From contig JAQXDL010000036.1 in assembly GCA_029251375.1 (NCBI GenBank), positions 1 through 41,660 on the forward strand: a DNA stretch of 41,660 bases, read 5' to 3'. The translations under genes and the position numbers were made by a program. The notes beneath the pieces were generated by a model, which saw nothing but the letters and a program-made list of their open reading frames with translations, was not told the DNA's origin and did not search any database. This DNA is from Pseudomonadales bacterium (lineage in GTDB: Bacteria; Pseudomonadota; Gammaproteobacteria; Pseudomonadales; Azotimanducaceae). This document shows positions 8,516 through 15,844 of the stretch, one piece after another (position 1 is the stretch's first letter; the number at the start of each line of letters is the position of its first letter).

Positions 8516-8544
8516 AAAAAGAGCCTGATAATACAGGCTCTTTT
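8516..8544 (-). terminator. Rho-independent terminator of korAB
   Basis: GAGCCTG (8521-8527) pairs with CAGGCTC (8534-8540) around a six-base loop. It is flanked by A5 and T4, so the stem can extend as AAAAGAGCCTG with CAGGCTCTTTT. On the minus strand the stem is followed by TTTTTC. It begins about 30 bases after the korB stop. The structure is nearly symmetrical and could also act on plus-strand transcripts. Confidence 0.85.
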
Positions 8545-8573
8545 GTGCTCCAAGGACAGACGTTTAGACGAGT

Positions 8574-9587
8574 TTAAACCGTCCAGGTATGCCCAGACTG
8601 CAGCAGTGCATTAACATCCGCAGCACCTTTAGCCTCACGAACCTTAATTCTCTGATTGTAAACATCGGTGACATAAGCGGGTGCCGGTGCTTGATAGATC
8701 ACACCAACAGGCAGTGGGTAGTCAGGTGATTTGAGTTCACTCAGCATTTGAGCCAGCACCTTGTTAGTTTCATCATGTACCATGATGTCAGACTCCGTCA
8801 CACCTTCTTCTCCAAGCGTAACAACTTCCAAGGTTAGATTAGCCGTGTTTAGACGTAAGCCTTTACTGTTATCAGTACCAAAGAGCATAGGCTTGCCGTT
8901 TTCAAGTACTAAACGGGTGTCCGCCGACGTTTTCTTATCCTTAACATGGTCAAAAATACCATCGTTATAAACAGGACAATTTTGCAGGATCTCTACAAAT
9001 GAAGCACCTTTATGTGCGTGAGCCTTGGTTAATTGGCTAGTAAGGTGTTTCATTTCAGTATCAATCGATCGAGCAACAAACCTCGCACCAGCACCAATCG
9101 CAAATGTGCAAGGCGTTAACGGAAGGTCGACTGATCCATCAGGTGTTGAAGGTGATTTTGTGCCGACCTGAGATGTCGGTGAGTATTGCCCCTTCGTCAA
9201 ACCGTATATTTCGTTGTTAAACAGTAAAATATTGAGATCAACATTACGACGCAAGGCATGCATCATGTGATTACCACCAATACTGAGTCCATCACCGTCA
9301 CCGGTTACTACCCATACATCTAATTCAGGATTAGCAAGTTTCACACCCGTTGCGACCGAAGGTGCGCGACCGTGAATCGTATGGAAGCCGAAGGTATTCA
9401 TATAGTAAGGGAATCGCGATGAACAGCCGATGCCTGACACAAACACGCTGTTTTCTTTCGGTACATCAAGCTCAGGCATGAGCTTTTGAATCGCTTTGAG
9501 AATTGCATAATCACCACAGCCAGGACACCATCTAACTTCCTGATCTGTTGCATAGTCTTTCGCAGTTAATTTTATCGGCGCATTCAT
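8574..9587 (-). CDS. korB: 2-oxoacid:ferredoxin oxidoreductase subunit beta (KorB type)
   Basis: A 337-residue subunit that binds thiamine pyrophosphate and a 4Fe-4S cluster. VRWCPGCGDYAI gives the C-x2-C pair; further cluster Cys residues are in GIGCSSRFPYY and in LQNCPVYNDG. The TPP/Mg motif is VVTGDGDGLSIGG...NNEIYGLTKGQ. With KorA it oxidatively decarboxylates a 2-oxoacid, most likely 2-oxoglutarate to succinyl-CoA, passing electrons to ferredoxin. The ATG overlaps the korA stop by four bases (ATGA), which indicates coupled translation. No ferredoxin gene is adjacent. Substrate choice between 2-oxoglutarate and related acids rests on similarity to the two-subunit KorAB form. Confidence 0.9.
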   Translation of the reverse strand: MNAPIKLTAKDYATDQEVRWCPGCGDYAILKAIQKLMPELDVPKENSVFVSGIGCSSRFPYYMNTFGFHTIHGRAPSVATGVKLANPELDVWVVTGDGDGLSIGGNHMMHALRRNVDLNILLFNNEIYGLTKGQYSPTSQVGTKSPSTPDGSVDLPLTPCTFAIGAGARFVARSIDTEMKHLTSQLTKAHAHKGASFVEILQNCPVYNDGIFDHVKDKKTSADTRLVLENGKPMLFGTDNSKGLRLNTANLTLEVVTLGEEGVTESDIMVHDETNKVLAQMLSELKSPDYPLPVGVIYQAPAPAYVTDVYNQRIKVREAKGAADVNALLQSGHTWTV

Positions 9588-11452
9588 TTTGACGACTCCA
9601 ATTGTTCTTTAATTGCAGATTCGATTTCTCGAATTTTAAAGGGTTGTCCAGAGATCTTGTTCAGGCCTTTGGCATCAATCAAAAACTCTGCGCGTATAAT
9701 TTTTATCAGTTGTCCGGTGTTCATCTCAGGTATGAGTACATTCTCATAACCCGACAAAAGTGCTTCCAGATTTGAAGGCATAGGCCACATGTGGCGAATA
9801 TGAATATGTGCCACATCCAAACCTTCAGCCAAGCCTCGCTTGACCGCCTGATGTATTGCCCCAAAAGTTGAACCCCAACCTACAACGGCAAGCTTACCTT
9901 TGGTATTGCCTAAAACCACTTCTTGGTCGGGAATGTCATTTGCGATGCCATCAATCTTTGCTTTTCGAATATCCGTCATTTTTTGGTGATTGTCTGAATC
10001 GTATGAAATATCACCGCTGACATAATCCTTCTCAATACCGCCAATACGATGTTCCATGCCGGGTGTGCCTGGCTTAGCCCAAACTCGCGCCAATGTTTCA
10101 GGATCACGTTTAGCCGGCGAGAACCCTTCAGGGTTGGTCTCGAAGGTCACAGGGAACGGTTCGTAACTATTGAAATCAGGTACGTGCCAAGGCTCCGAGG
10201 CATTCGCCATGTAACCATCACTGAGTAAGATGACGGGGGTTCGATACTTTGTTGCTATTCGAACCGCCTCGATGGCAACGTCAAAACAATCAACCGAGGT
10301 TGAAGCTGAAATGACCGGTAATGCCGTGTCACCGTGGCGACCAAATATCGACTGATTCAAATCCGACTGTTCTGTCTTAGTCGGCAGTCCAGTAGAAGGT
10401 CCACCACGTTGAGTATTAACAATAAGTAACGGCAGCTCGGTAGCACAGGCCAATGATATCGCCTCGGCCTTCAGGGAAATACCAGGACCGGAACTTGACG
10501 TTACACCTAATGAACCTGCGAAGGAGGCACCAATTGCAGCACAAACCGCCGCTATCTCATCTTCGGCTTGAAAAGTCATAACCTCAAATTGCTTCTGAGA
10601 AGACAGCGAGTGCAGCAAACCAGATGCAGGCGTAATTGGGTAGGATGCGAAAACAATCGGCAGTTCAGCAAGCTGACCGCCCGCAATAATGCCGTAGGCC
10701 AACGCCTCTGTTCCCGTTGTGTTTCGATACAGACCTGGCTCAACGGAGGCTCGAGGTACTTTGTAAACCTCGACACCGGTTGGCAGCTCTGCTGTCTCAC
10801 CGTAAGCATGCCCCGCATTAATCGCTGCCACGTTTGCCTCGGCAATATCGGGAGCCTTGGCAAATTTTGTTCGCAATCCATCTATTGCCGCATCACGACT
10901 ACGATCAAACAACCACATGGTCAATCCAAGGGTCCACATATTTTTACATCTGACGGCAAACTTGTGGCTCAAGCCATGAGGTTTCACCGTATCAATAACA
11001 CGCTTTGTAATGTCGATCGAAATCAGTCGGTAAGCGTCAAGTGAGCCATCTTCTAGAGGATTATCTTTGTAACCAGCTCGGGCCAGGTTCTTAGCCGTGA
11101 AAGCGTCTGCGTCTGCGATGATAAGCCCACCAGGGACTAATTCTTTTAAGTTCGTGATGAGAGCCGCTGGGTTCATCGCGACCAATACGTCGACGTCATC
11201 GCCTGCGGTAGTGACATCTTCCGAACCAAAATAAATCTGGAATGCAGAAACACCGAAGGTTGCTCCCGCTGGGGCTCGAATTTCTGCTGGAAAATCAGGA
11301 AACGTTGCTAGATCGTTACCATAGATAGCTGTTGCTTCGGTAAAATTATTACCGGTCAACTGCATACCATCACCAGAGTCACCGGCGAATCGCACAACTA
11401 CGTCCGTAAGTATATTGCTGCCTTGCTCTTGAACTTGTTCAACTGCCGACAT
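9584..11452 (-). CDS. korA: 2-oxoacid:ferredoxin oxidoreductase subunit alpha with fused gamma domain (KorA type)
   Basis: This 622-residue protein is a fusion. Residues about 1-200 are the gamma domain (VVRFAGDSGDGMQLTGNNF and APAGATFGVSAFQIYFGS), and residues about 225-600 are the alpha, pyrimidine-binding TPP domain (PITPASGLLHSL, FQAEDEIAAVCAAIGASFAG, SSSGPGISLKAEAISLA, TQRGGPSTGLPTKTEQSDL). That order and length are usual for aerobic bacterial KorA. It forms the catalytic complex with KorB. The ATG is preceded by GGGAAG at about 8 nt. The long leader (about 80 nt) ends in a terminator-like hairpin at 11528-11557. Oxygen-labile Fe-S enzymes next to oxyR and near bcp suggest a need for peroxide protection, which is inference. 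Confidence 0.92.
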   Translation of the reverse strand: MSAVEQVQEQGSNILTDVVVRFAGDSGDGMQLTGNNFTEATAIYGNDLATFPDFPAEIRAPAGATFGVSAFQIYFGSEDVTTAGDDVDVLVAMNPAALITNLKELVPGGLIIADADAFTAKNLARAGYKDNPLEDGSLDAYRLISIDITKRVIDTVKPHGLSHKFAVRCKNMWTLGLTMWLFDRSRDAAIDGLRTKFAKAPDIAEANVAAINAGHAYGETAELPTGVEVYKVPRASVEPGLYRNTTGTEALAYGIIAGGQLAELPIVFASYPITPASGLLHSLSSQKQFEVMTFQAEDEIAAVCAAIGASFAGSLGVTSSSGPGISLKAEAISLACATELPLLIVNTQRGGPSTGLPTKTEQSDLNQSIFGRHGDTALPVISASTSVDCFDVAIEAVRIATKYRTPVILLSDGYMANASEPWHVPDFNSYEPFPVTFETNPEGFSPAKRDPETLARVWAKPGTPGMEHRIGGIEKDYVSGDISYDSDNHQKMTDIRKAKIDGIANDIPDQEVVLGNTKGKLAVVGWGSTFGAIHQAVKRGLAEGLDVAHIHIRHMWPMPSNLEALLSGYENVLIPEMNTGQLIKIIRAEFLIDAKGLNKISGQPFKIREIESAIKEQLESSK

Positions 11453-11527
11453 AATTCAATCTTCCCTCATCATCGCAACATGTGTTGATAGAGCAACTGG
11501 TAGATTTTCTCTTCAACACACACAAAT

Positions 11528-11557
11528 AAAAATACCCGCGTCCGCAGGTACCATTTT
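11528..11557 (-). terminator. Terminator-like hairpin in the korA leader
   Basis: On the minus strand TACCTGC pairs with GCGGGTA around GGAC (one T-G wobble), and TTTTTATTTG follows. The 7-bp stem with U-rich tail lies about 80 nt before the korA ATG and after the decayed minus-strand genes. It could end read-through from the upstream locus or act as a leader attenuator for korAB. Confidence 0.5.
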
Positions 11558-11802
11558 TTCTTCATACAAGCTTCGTGACGACGTTCACTTTTAGGCTTAT
11601 GACCTCAATTATCGTGATCTCGTAAATTCTATTCAATATCTGACCCTTCTTCTGGAAGTCTGGTCAAAACGACGAGATTTTAACAGATAAATCAAGGATT
11701 TAAAGATATCAAACGAGATGGTTTGGATATATTCATGATGCGAAGCGACAGACATTTTTCTACTGATTGGAACCAGCCTATTTGACCCTACAAAAACTGT
11801 GC
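11558..11802. other. AT-rich intergenic segment upstream of korA
   Basis: About 245 bases between the korA leader hairpin and the FHA remnant. It is likely to contain the korAB promoter, but I cannot place -35 and -10 boxes with confidence. There is no coding potential with a start signal. Confidence 0.35.
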
Positions 11803-11976
11803 TTAATCGAGCAAGATTTTTAGCGTCATAACAATAGAACCTATAAAAATTTGATCACCGATAATGATAGAAACTGGTCCTTTGCCTTCGATATTATGAC
11901 CGGAAACTGACGCTCCGTTGGTGGACCTAAGGTCCTCGATAAAAACTCGACGTTTAATCGACTTCAACCGCGAACG
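11803..11976 (-). pseudogene. Remnant of an FHA-domain protein (C-terminal part)
   Basis: The minus frame ending in TAA at 11803-11805 reads RRVFIEDLRSTNGASVSG, then GPVSIIIGDQIFIGSIVM. This is the second half of a forkhead-associated domain, which binds phosphothreonine; STNG and GDQIFIGS are its hallmark turns. The first half (GR...SRRHA) is missing from this frame. A neighbouring frame just upstream reads [12 protein letters not shown] before ending, consistent with a frameshifted N-terminal part. There is no start codon with a ribosome binding site. I read it as a decayed gene. I cannot exclude a short functional peptide, but the family never consists of half a domain. Confidence 0.6.
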
Positions 11977-11995
11977 CCTTCCTCATCCCTGCCTT

Positions 11996-12223
11996 CTAAT
12001 ACGTATTCAGCGAAAGCACTGGAGGCGTTTGCGTTGCAGGCTTTGAACTCAACACTGCATTTTTTGACACATCGGATCGCCCCGTCTTTGTTACTGGTCG
12101 CACTTCAGACACTGCGTCAATCGCCTGAACCAGATGCATCTCTGAGGTAGCCGGGTTTGCAAAACACACGTCGACACCTGCGTGTGCTAAAGATCGAATT
12201 AAACTTTCTGCACCATTCGTCAC
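11996..12223 (-). pseudogene. Truncated TPP-dependent (acetolactate-synthase-like) enzyme, N-terminal fragment
   Basis: The first 44 residues ([20 protein letters not shown], then [18 protein letters not shown]) match the start of acetolactate synthase/benzoylformate-decarboxylase-like TPP enzymes, where FxNPGTSEMH is conserved; here Gly is Ala. After residue 44 similarity stops and an unrelated tail runs to a stop at residue 76, whereas functional members have about 520-560 residues. GTG with GAGG 5 nt upstream is an intact start. The junction lies about 20 bases before the FHA remnant on the same strand, so the two appear to be fragments brought together by deletion. Confidence 0.65.
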
Positions 12224-12445
12224 TATCCCTCAATTTGAGACTATTTGTCAGAGCTGCTGTTGGTCGCTGATTGCGGTATCACATTATTAACAATCAAAAT
12301 CAAACCACGACTGGTTAATGAATTAGTAGTACACGAACAGGCCAAAGGTACAGCCGAGTTTGGCCATTTACATAATTAATTAATTCTGTATTTTCAATTA
12401 GCTCACTCGATTGTTATCCTGCTATTTTTACCCTTCGGTATAACA
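12224..12445. other. Divergent intergenic region upstream of oxyR
   Basis: An AT-rich segment of about 220 bases including a run of TAAT repeats near 12375. It probably carries the oxyR promoter and any OxyR autoregulatory site. I could not fix a -35/-10 pair or an ATAG-spaced OxyR site by eye. Confidence 0.35.
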
Positions 12446-13333
12446 ATGCATCTACCCTCCATTCGTCAACTCCAGTATCTCGTAGCCCTTCACGAAGAAG
12501 GCCATTTTGGTCGCGCTGCGGTGACTGAAAATGTCACCCAGTCGACGTTGAGTACAGGCATCAAAGAGCTTGAAAATTACCTAGGCATCACGCTGGTTGA
12601 ACGCACCAACAAGTCTGTCGTTTTCACCGATCTTGGTAAACAAATCGCCGACCGTAGTCGATACATCATTACTCAGATGGAAGACCTTATAGAAGACGCT
12701 AAAGCTCTCTCAAGCCCCTTGTCGAACCCGGTCAGACTGGGCGTAATTCCGACCATTGCACCCTACGCAATTAGCCCACTGGTCGTATCAATTCGCAAGA
12801 AGTACGAAGGTTTGAAGCTCTACATTCGAGAAGATACGACGCAGAATCTAATGCGCGAGCTTTCACAAAACAAACTCGATCTCGCCATCATCGCGCTGCC
12901 ATTTGAAGCCAACCAAGTGAACACGCGCATTATGTATAGAGAAGGTATGCATCTGGCATTCAACAAAAACACAGAATTGGTAAACCCAAATAAAATCGAT
13001 TTCGATGCCCTACCCGATGAAAGTCTCTTGTTGCTTGATGACGGCCACTGCTTGAGGGACCATGCGCTGGCAGGTTGTCGCCTGAAGAATGACAAGAAAA
13101 TCCATACCTTTGGTGCCAACAGTCTTCAAATGCTGCTACAAATGGTCGATGACGATCTCGGCGTCACGCTGGTGCCAGACATGGCAATTGACGCAGGTGT
13201 TTTAAAAGGGACCCGTATCCAAACCAAACGTCTACCGAGCAAACGATTTTATCGGGACATTGGTTTCGCGTGGCGCAAAGGCACTAGTCGTGAAGCGCTC
13301 TATACCGAGTTAATGGATCTGTTACCCCACTAA
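12446..13333 (+). CDS. oxyR: Hydrogen peroxide sensor and LysR-type regulator OxyR
   Basis: A 295-residue LysR-family regulator. The N-terminal winged HTH (IRQLQYLVALHEEGHFGRAA, then TQSTLSTGIKELE) binds DNA; residues about 90-295 form the sensor domain. The peroxide switch is visible in DDGHCLRDHALAGC: Cys202 and Cys211 have the nine-residue spacing of E. coli Cys199 and Cys208, which form a disulfide on oxidation. It normally activates catalase, peroxiredoxin and iron-storage genes. The ATG is the natural start of the HTH. No catalase or ahpC lies beside it; the closest redox gene in the window is bcp. The family and switch residues make the call firm. Confidence 0.93.
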   Translation: MHLPSIRQLQYLVALHEEGHFGRAAVTENVTQSTLSTGIKELENYLGITLVERTNKSVVFTDLGKQIADRSRYIITQMEDLIEDAKALSSPLSNPVRLGVIPTIAPYAISPLVVSIRKKYEGLKLYIREDTTQNLMRELSQNKLDLAIIALPFEANQVNTRIMYREGMHLAFNKNTELVNPNKIDFDALPDESLLLLDDGHCLRDHALAGCRLKNDKKIHTFGANSLQMLLQMVDDDLGVTLVPDMAIDAGVLKGTRIQTKRLPSKRFYRDIGFAWRKGTSREALYTELMDLLPH

Positions 13334-13366
13334 CGATAAGACCCCTAATCAGAGGTGAGATAAGAC

Positions 13367-14146
13367 TCAGGAAACCTTACCGTTCAACTCCACCGATGGA
13401 AACTTATCGGAGCGAGTACCGATGATTGGTTCGTTGCTAGCTTGATGATAGGTAAACACAACTGAAAATTTCGTCTCATCAGACAAATTTCGTCCAGCGG
13501 CATGAAACAGTTTGCTATGAAAGAAAAGTACGTCACCCTGCTCTAGTTCAACCTTTATTGCTTTAGCAATAAGCGCTTTATTCTCTTCAAGGTCAGGCCT
13601 GAGAAATAAGTTGGCGTCAAAACGTCCTGGCGATAGCTCGACTTCATGGGTGCCCGGAATCACACGCAAACAACCATTTCGCTTCGTCTCGGCACCGAGC
13701 GCGAGCCAAACGCTGATGAGGTTTTCCTCATCAAAATGCCAATAACGATTATCCTGATGCCATAGCGTCGCACTACTAAAACCGGGTTGCTTAGTCATCA
13801 CGCAATTATGATGACACTGAGATAAGCGATTATCTCGAGAAGTAAACAAGTTATCTAAATGGGATGCGACTTGGGCCGACGTAGACCAATCTCTGAATAG
13901 CTCGTGGCGACTATAAGCATGCAACAAACGTCTTGTGGTCTTGCCACCTTCCGCATCCACTGTCTTTGGCGCACCAGGGTATTGAACGTCAACTTCATAC
14001 TCAATCGGTGCGAGATGTTGGCCAAGGTGCAATTCAGCAATGGCACGCATTTCATCGCATGTTTGAGTACTTGCCAGCTGTTTGACAACAACAAATCCAT
14101 CACGCCTAAAAGACGCCAGCTCGGTTTCAGACAGACTTTCGTTCAT
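13367..14146 (-). CDS. Phytanoyl-CoA dioxygenase (PhyH) family oxygenase
   Basis: A 259-residue Fe(II)/2-oxoglutarate-dependent oxygenase of the PhyH/ectoine-hydroxylase superfamily. The iron ligands fit His130 and Asp132 in LWHQDNRYWH, and His215 in FHAAGRNLSDETKF. The position where PhyH enzymes usually have the 2-oxoglutarate-binding Arg (11 after the distal His) holds Lys226. ATG 14146 is chosen because GGAG lies 8 nt upstream; an in-frame GTG at 14155 is too close to that site. It begins 5 bases after the stop of the HEAT-like gene, so the two probably form an operon. Substrate unknown; family members hydroxylate lipids, amino acids, ectoine or natural products. Confidence 0.82.
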   Translation of the reverse strand: MNESLSETELASFRRDGFVVVKQLASTQTCDEMRAIAELHLGQHLAPIEYEVDVQYPGAPKTVDAEGGKTTRRLLHAYSRHELFRDWSTSAQVASHLDNLFTSRDNRLSQCHHNCVMTKQPGFSSATLWHQDNRYWHFDEENLISVWLALGAETKRNGCLRVIPGTHEVELSPGRFDANLFLRPDLEENKALIAKAIKVELEQGDVLFFHSKLFHAAGRNLSDETKFSVVFTYHQASNEPIIGTRSDKFPSVELNGKVS

Positions 14147-14151
14147 ATTTT

Positions 14152-14742
14152 TCACTCCGGTTTCTCCGAAACAGTCTCCGAGCGAATGCCTTCATCCCGA
14201 TCAAAGCCAGCAATGCGGCGCTCCCAATCTTCGGCGATTGTGCTTTCATAATTGGCAAGCACAACTGCTAGATTCAGCTCATTGTGGTCATCATTGACAC
14301 GCCGTAAACAATTGGCTGAGTGCGCACGCAAGTGAGGATCCGAACTTTCGAGCAAAGGCACAAGAAGATCAGCAAGGCCTTGCGGATTAGACGCGAGAAA
14401 ACCTGCGCAACTAGCCTCAACAAAACGACGCCGGGAAACCGTATTGTTCGATGCCTGAATGTTACTTTGATAGAAGTCCCAGACATCAGCGTTCGGATAC
14501 AAGGTTAGCGCCACCATGGCACGACCTCGAATGAAGCGTGCAATGCTCTCATCCTCGATGATATTCAACACAGTTAGGTAAGCGTCTGAAGGCAAAGCAG
14601 CGAATCGTGTAGCATCGAACTGCCACTCATAGCCCTGCAACAAAGCCAGCACATCCTCTCGCACGTTCTCTGCTGCAAACAGCGCAGTACTGTGAAGTTG
14701 CACACCACAAATAAGAAAAAATAAACCTAAACGTTTTCGCAT
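14152..14742 (-). CDS. Small secreted HEAT-repeat-like protein of unknown function
   Basis: A 196-residue protein from the ATG at 14742 with a clear signal peptide (MRKRLGLFFLICGVQLHSTA, cleaved near LFA-AEN). The mature part is alpha-helical and has pairs of helices such as IARFIRGRAMVALTLYP and DPHLRAHSANCLRRV, resembling HEAT or Armadillo-like repeats that serve as protein-binding scaffolds. The more upstream in-frame start (14802) would add 20 residues ahead of the basic n-region and is less likely. Upstream gene of a pair with the PhyH-like oxygenase; divergent from the TrmB-type regulator, so it may share its control region. The family is not recognised. Confidence 0.65.
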   Translation of the reverse strand: MRKRLGLFFLICGVQLHSTALFAAENVREDVLALLQGYEWQFDATRFAALPSDAYLTVLNIIEDESIARFIRGRAMVALTLYPNADVWDFYQSNIQASNNTVSRRRFVEASCAGFLASNPQGLADLLVPLLESSDPHLRAHSANCLRRVNDDHNELNLAVVLANYESTIAEDWERRIAGFDRDEGIRSETVSEKPE

Positions 14743-14830
14743 CACACGCGACTCTTTCAAGACTAATAGCATTATACCTCTGCTGCAGATCGATCCAAGC
14801 AAAAGGTCATTGCTAAATGAAACCTATTTA

Positions 14831-14911
14831 TTGTCATCATATTATTGACAAACTTAGTGTTACGTCAAAAGATCCTATTAAATATAATCTTTAAGAAATG
14901 AAATTTGTCAA
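14831..14911 (+). promoter_or_regulatory. TTGTCA dyads and promoter before the TrmB-type gene
   Basis: TTGTCA (14831-14836) and TGACAA (14846-14851) form a dyad with a 9-bp spacer, and a third half-site TTGTCA lies at 14905-14910. TATAAT at 14883-14888 is a good -10 box, with TTACGT 17 bases upstream as a poor -35. The dyad lies upstream of the -10 box in the space shared with the divergent secreted protein gene, as expected for an operator of the regulator itself. Confidence 0.45.
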
Positions 14912-15007
14912 CATTATTAGAACACCTCCAGACCAACCGCCAACAAGGTTAGCGCGTGTAGGTTTGGTACTCACTATGAACCCAGACAACAACTTATCGA
15001 GCTCAGC

Positions 15008-15754
15008 ATGATCATTCACGAAACACTCGCCACGTTAGGCATCAGCACCAAAGAAACTGACACTTACTTAGCCTTATTGCGGCTCGGGCCGAGCTCGATA
15101 CGAGACGTTGCTGACGCATCGGGCATTAACCGTGGCTCGACTTATGAAATTCTAAAAGGGTTGAAAGAAAAGTCCCTCGTTAGCTACTTTCCACGTGGTA
15201 AACGACGTCTGTTCTGTGCTGAACCGGCTGAAGTGCTCAATGAAATGGCAACGGACAAACAACGCGAACTTGATATCGCCGCGAAACGCCTTAACGAAGA
15301 CATCATACCTAACCTGCAAGCCACTCTGCCGCTGCATAGTTCGACCAGCGTTCGTCACTACGAGGGCGACGATGGTGTCGAATATTTATTAAAAGACATA
15401 CTACGAACCGTTGAGCAACAGGATGACAAACTTTATCGAGTCTATAGCTCCAAGCTTATTCGGAAATACCTCTACCGTCCTTTTCCAAACTTTACTCGGC
15501 AGCGTGTCCAGCGGGATATACATGTCAATGTCATTGCGATCGGTGACGGCGGTGACGAAGCACCACTAGCGAGTCGAAAGTGGATTGACCCAAACATGCA
15601 AAACCTAGGCGCAAGCTATGTCGCAATTTACCCAAACAAATGCGCCATGGTGTCTCTTACCAAGGGTGACTATCCAACCGTCGTTATAATGGAGTCGACG
15701 AGCATCGCCGCAGCAATGACACTTTCTTTCGATGCGCTTTGGCATAGGTTGTAA
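15008..15754 (+). CDS. TrmB-type winged-helix transcriptional regulator
   Basis: A 248-residue regulator. Residues about 1-75 form a winged HTH: ETLATLGISTKETDTYLALL, SIRDVADASGINRGSTYEIL (recognition helix) and a wing in YFPRGKRRLFCAEP. This matches the TrmB/Sugar-specific HTH family, which in archaea and some bacteria controls sugar or central-metabolism genes. Residues about 115-248 are an effector-like domain (RHYEGDDGVEYLLKDIL) resembling a PLD-like or TrmB C-terminal sensor, ligand unknown. The ATG is the first start before the HTH. It is preceded by a TTGTCA dyad and a TATAAT box, and has the unrecognised repeat-motif protein gene 90 bases downstream. Confidence 0.8.
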   Translation: MIIHETLATLGISTKETDTYLALLRLGPSSIRDVADASGINRGSTYEILKGLKEKSLVSYFPRGKRRLFCAEPAEVLNEMATDKQRELDIAAKRLNEDIIPNLQATLPLHSSTSVRHYEGDDGVEYLLKDILRTVEQQDDKLYRVYSSKLIRKYLYRPFPNFTRQRVQRDIHVNVIAIGDGGDEAPLASRKWIDPNMQNLGASYVAIYPNKCAMVSLTKGDYPTVVIMESTSIAAAMTLSFDALWHRL

Positions 15755-15844
15755 CTAAGTAGACAATATACAAAACGCTTACATGTTTTTCCTTGCTCCA
15801 AAAGTGGTCACTTTATAACCTGAAACTGAGTGAAAAGGCCCGCT

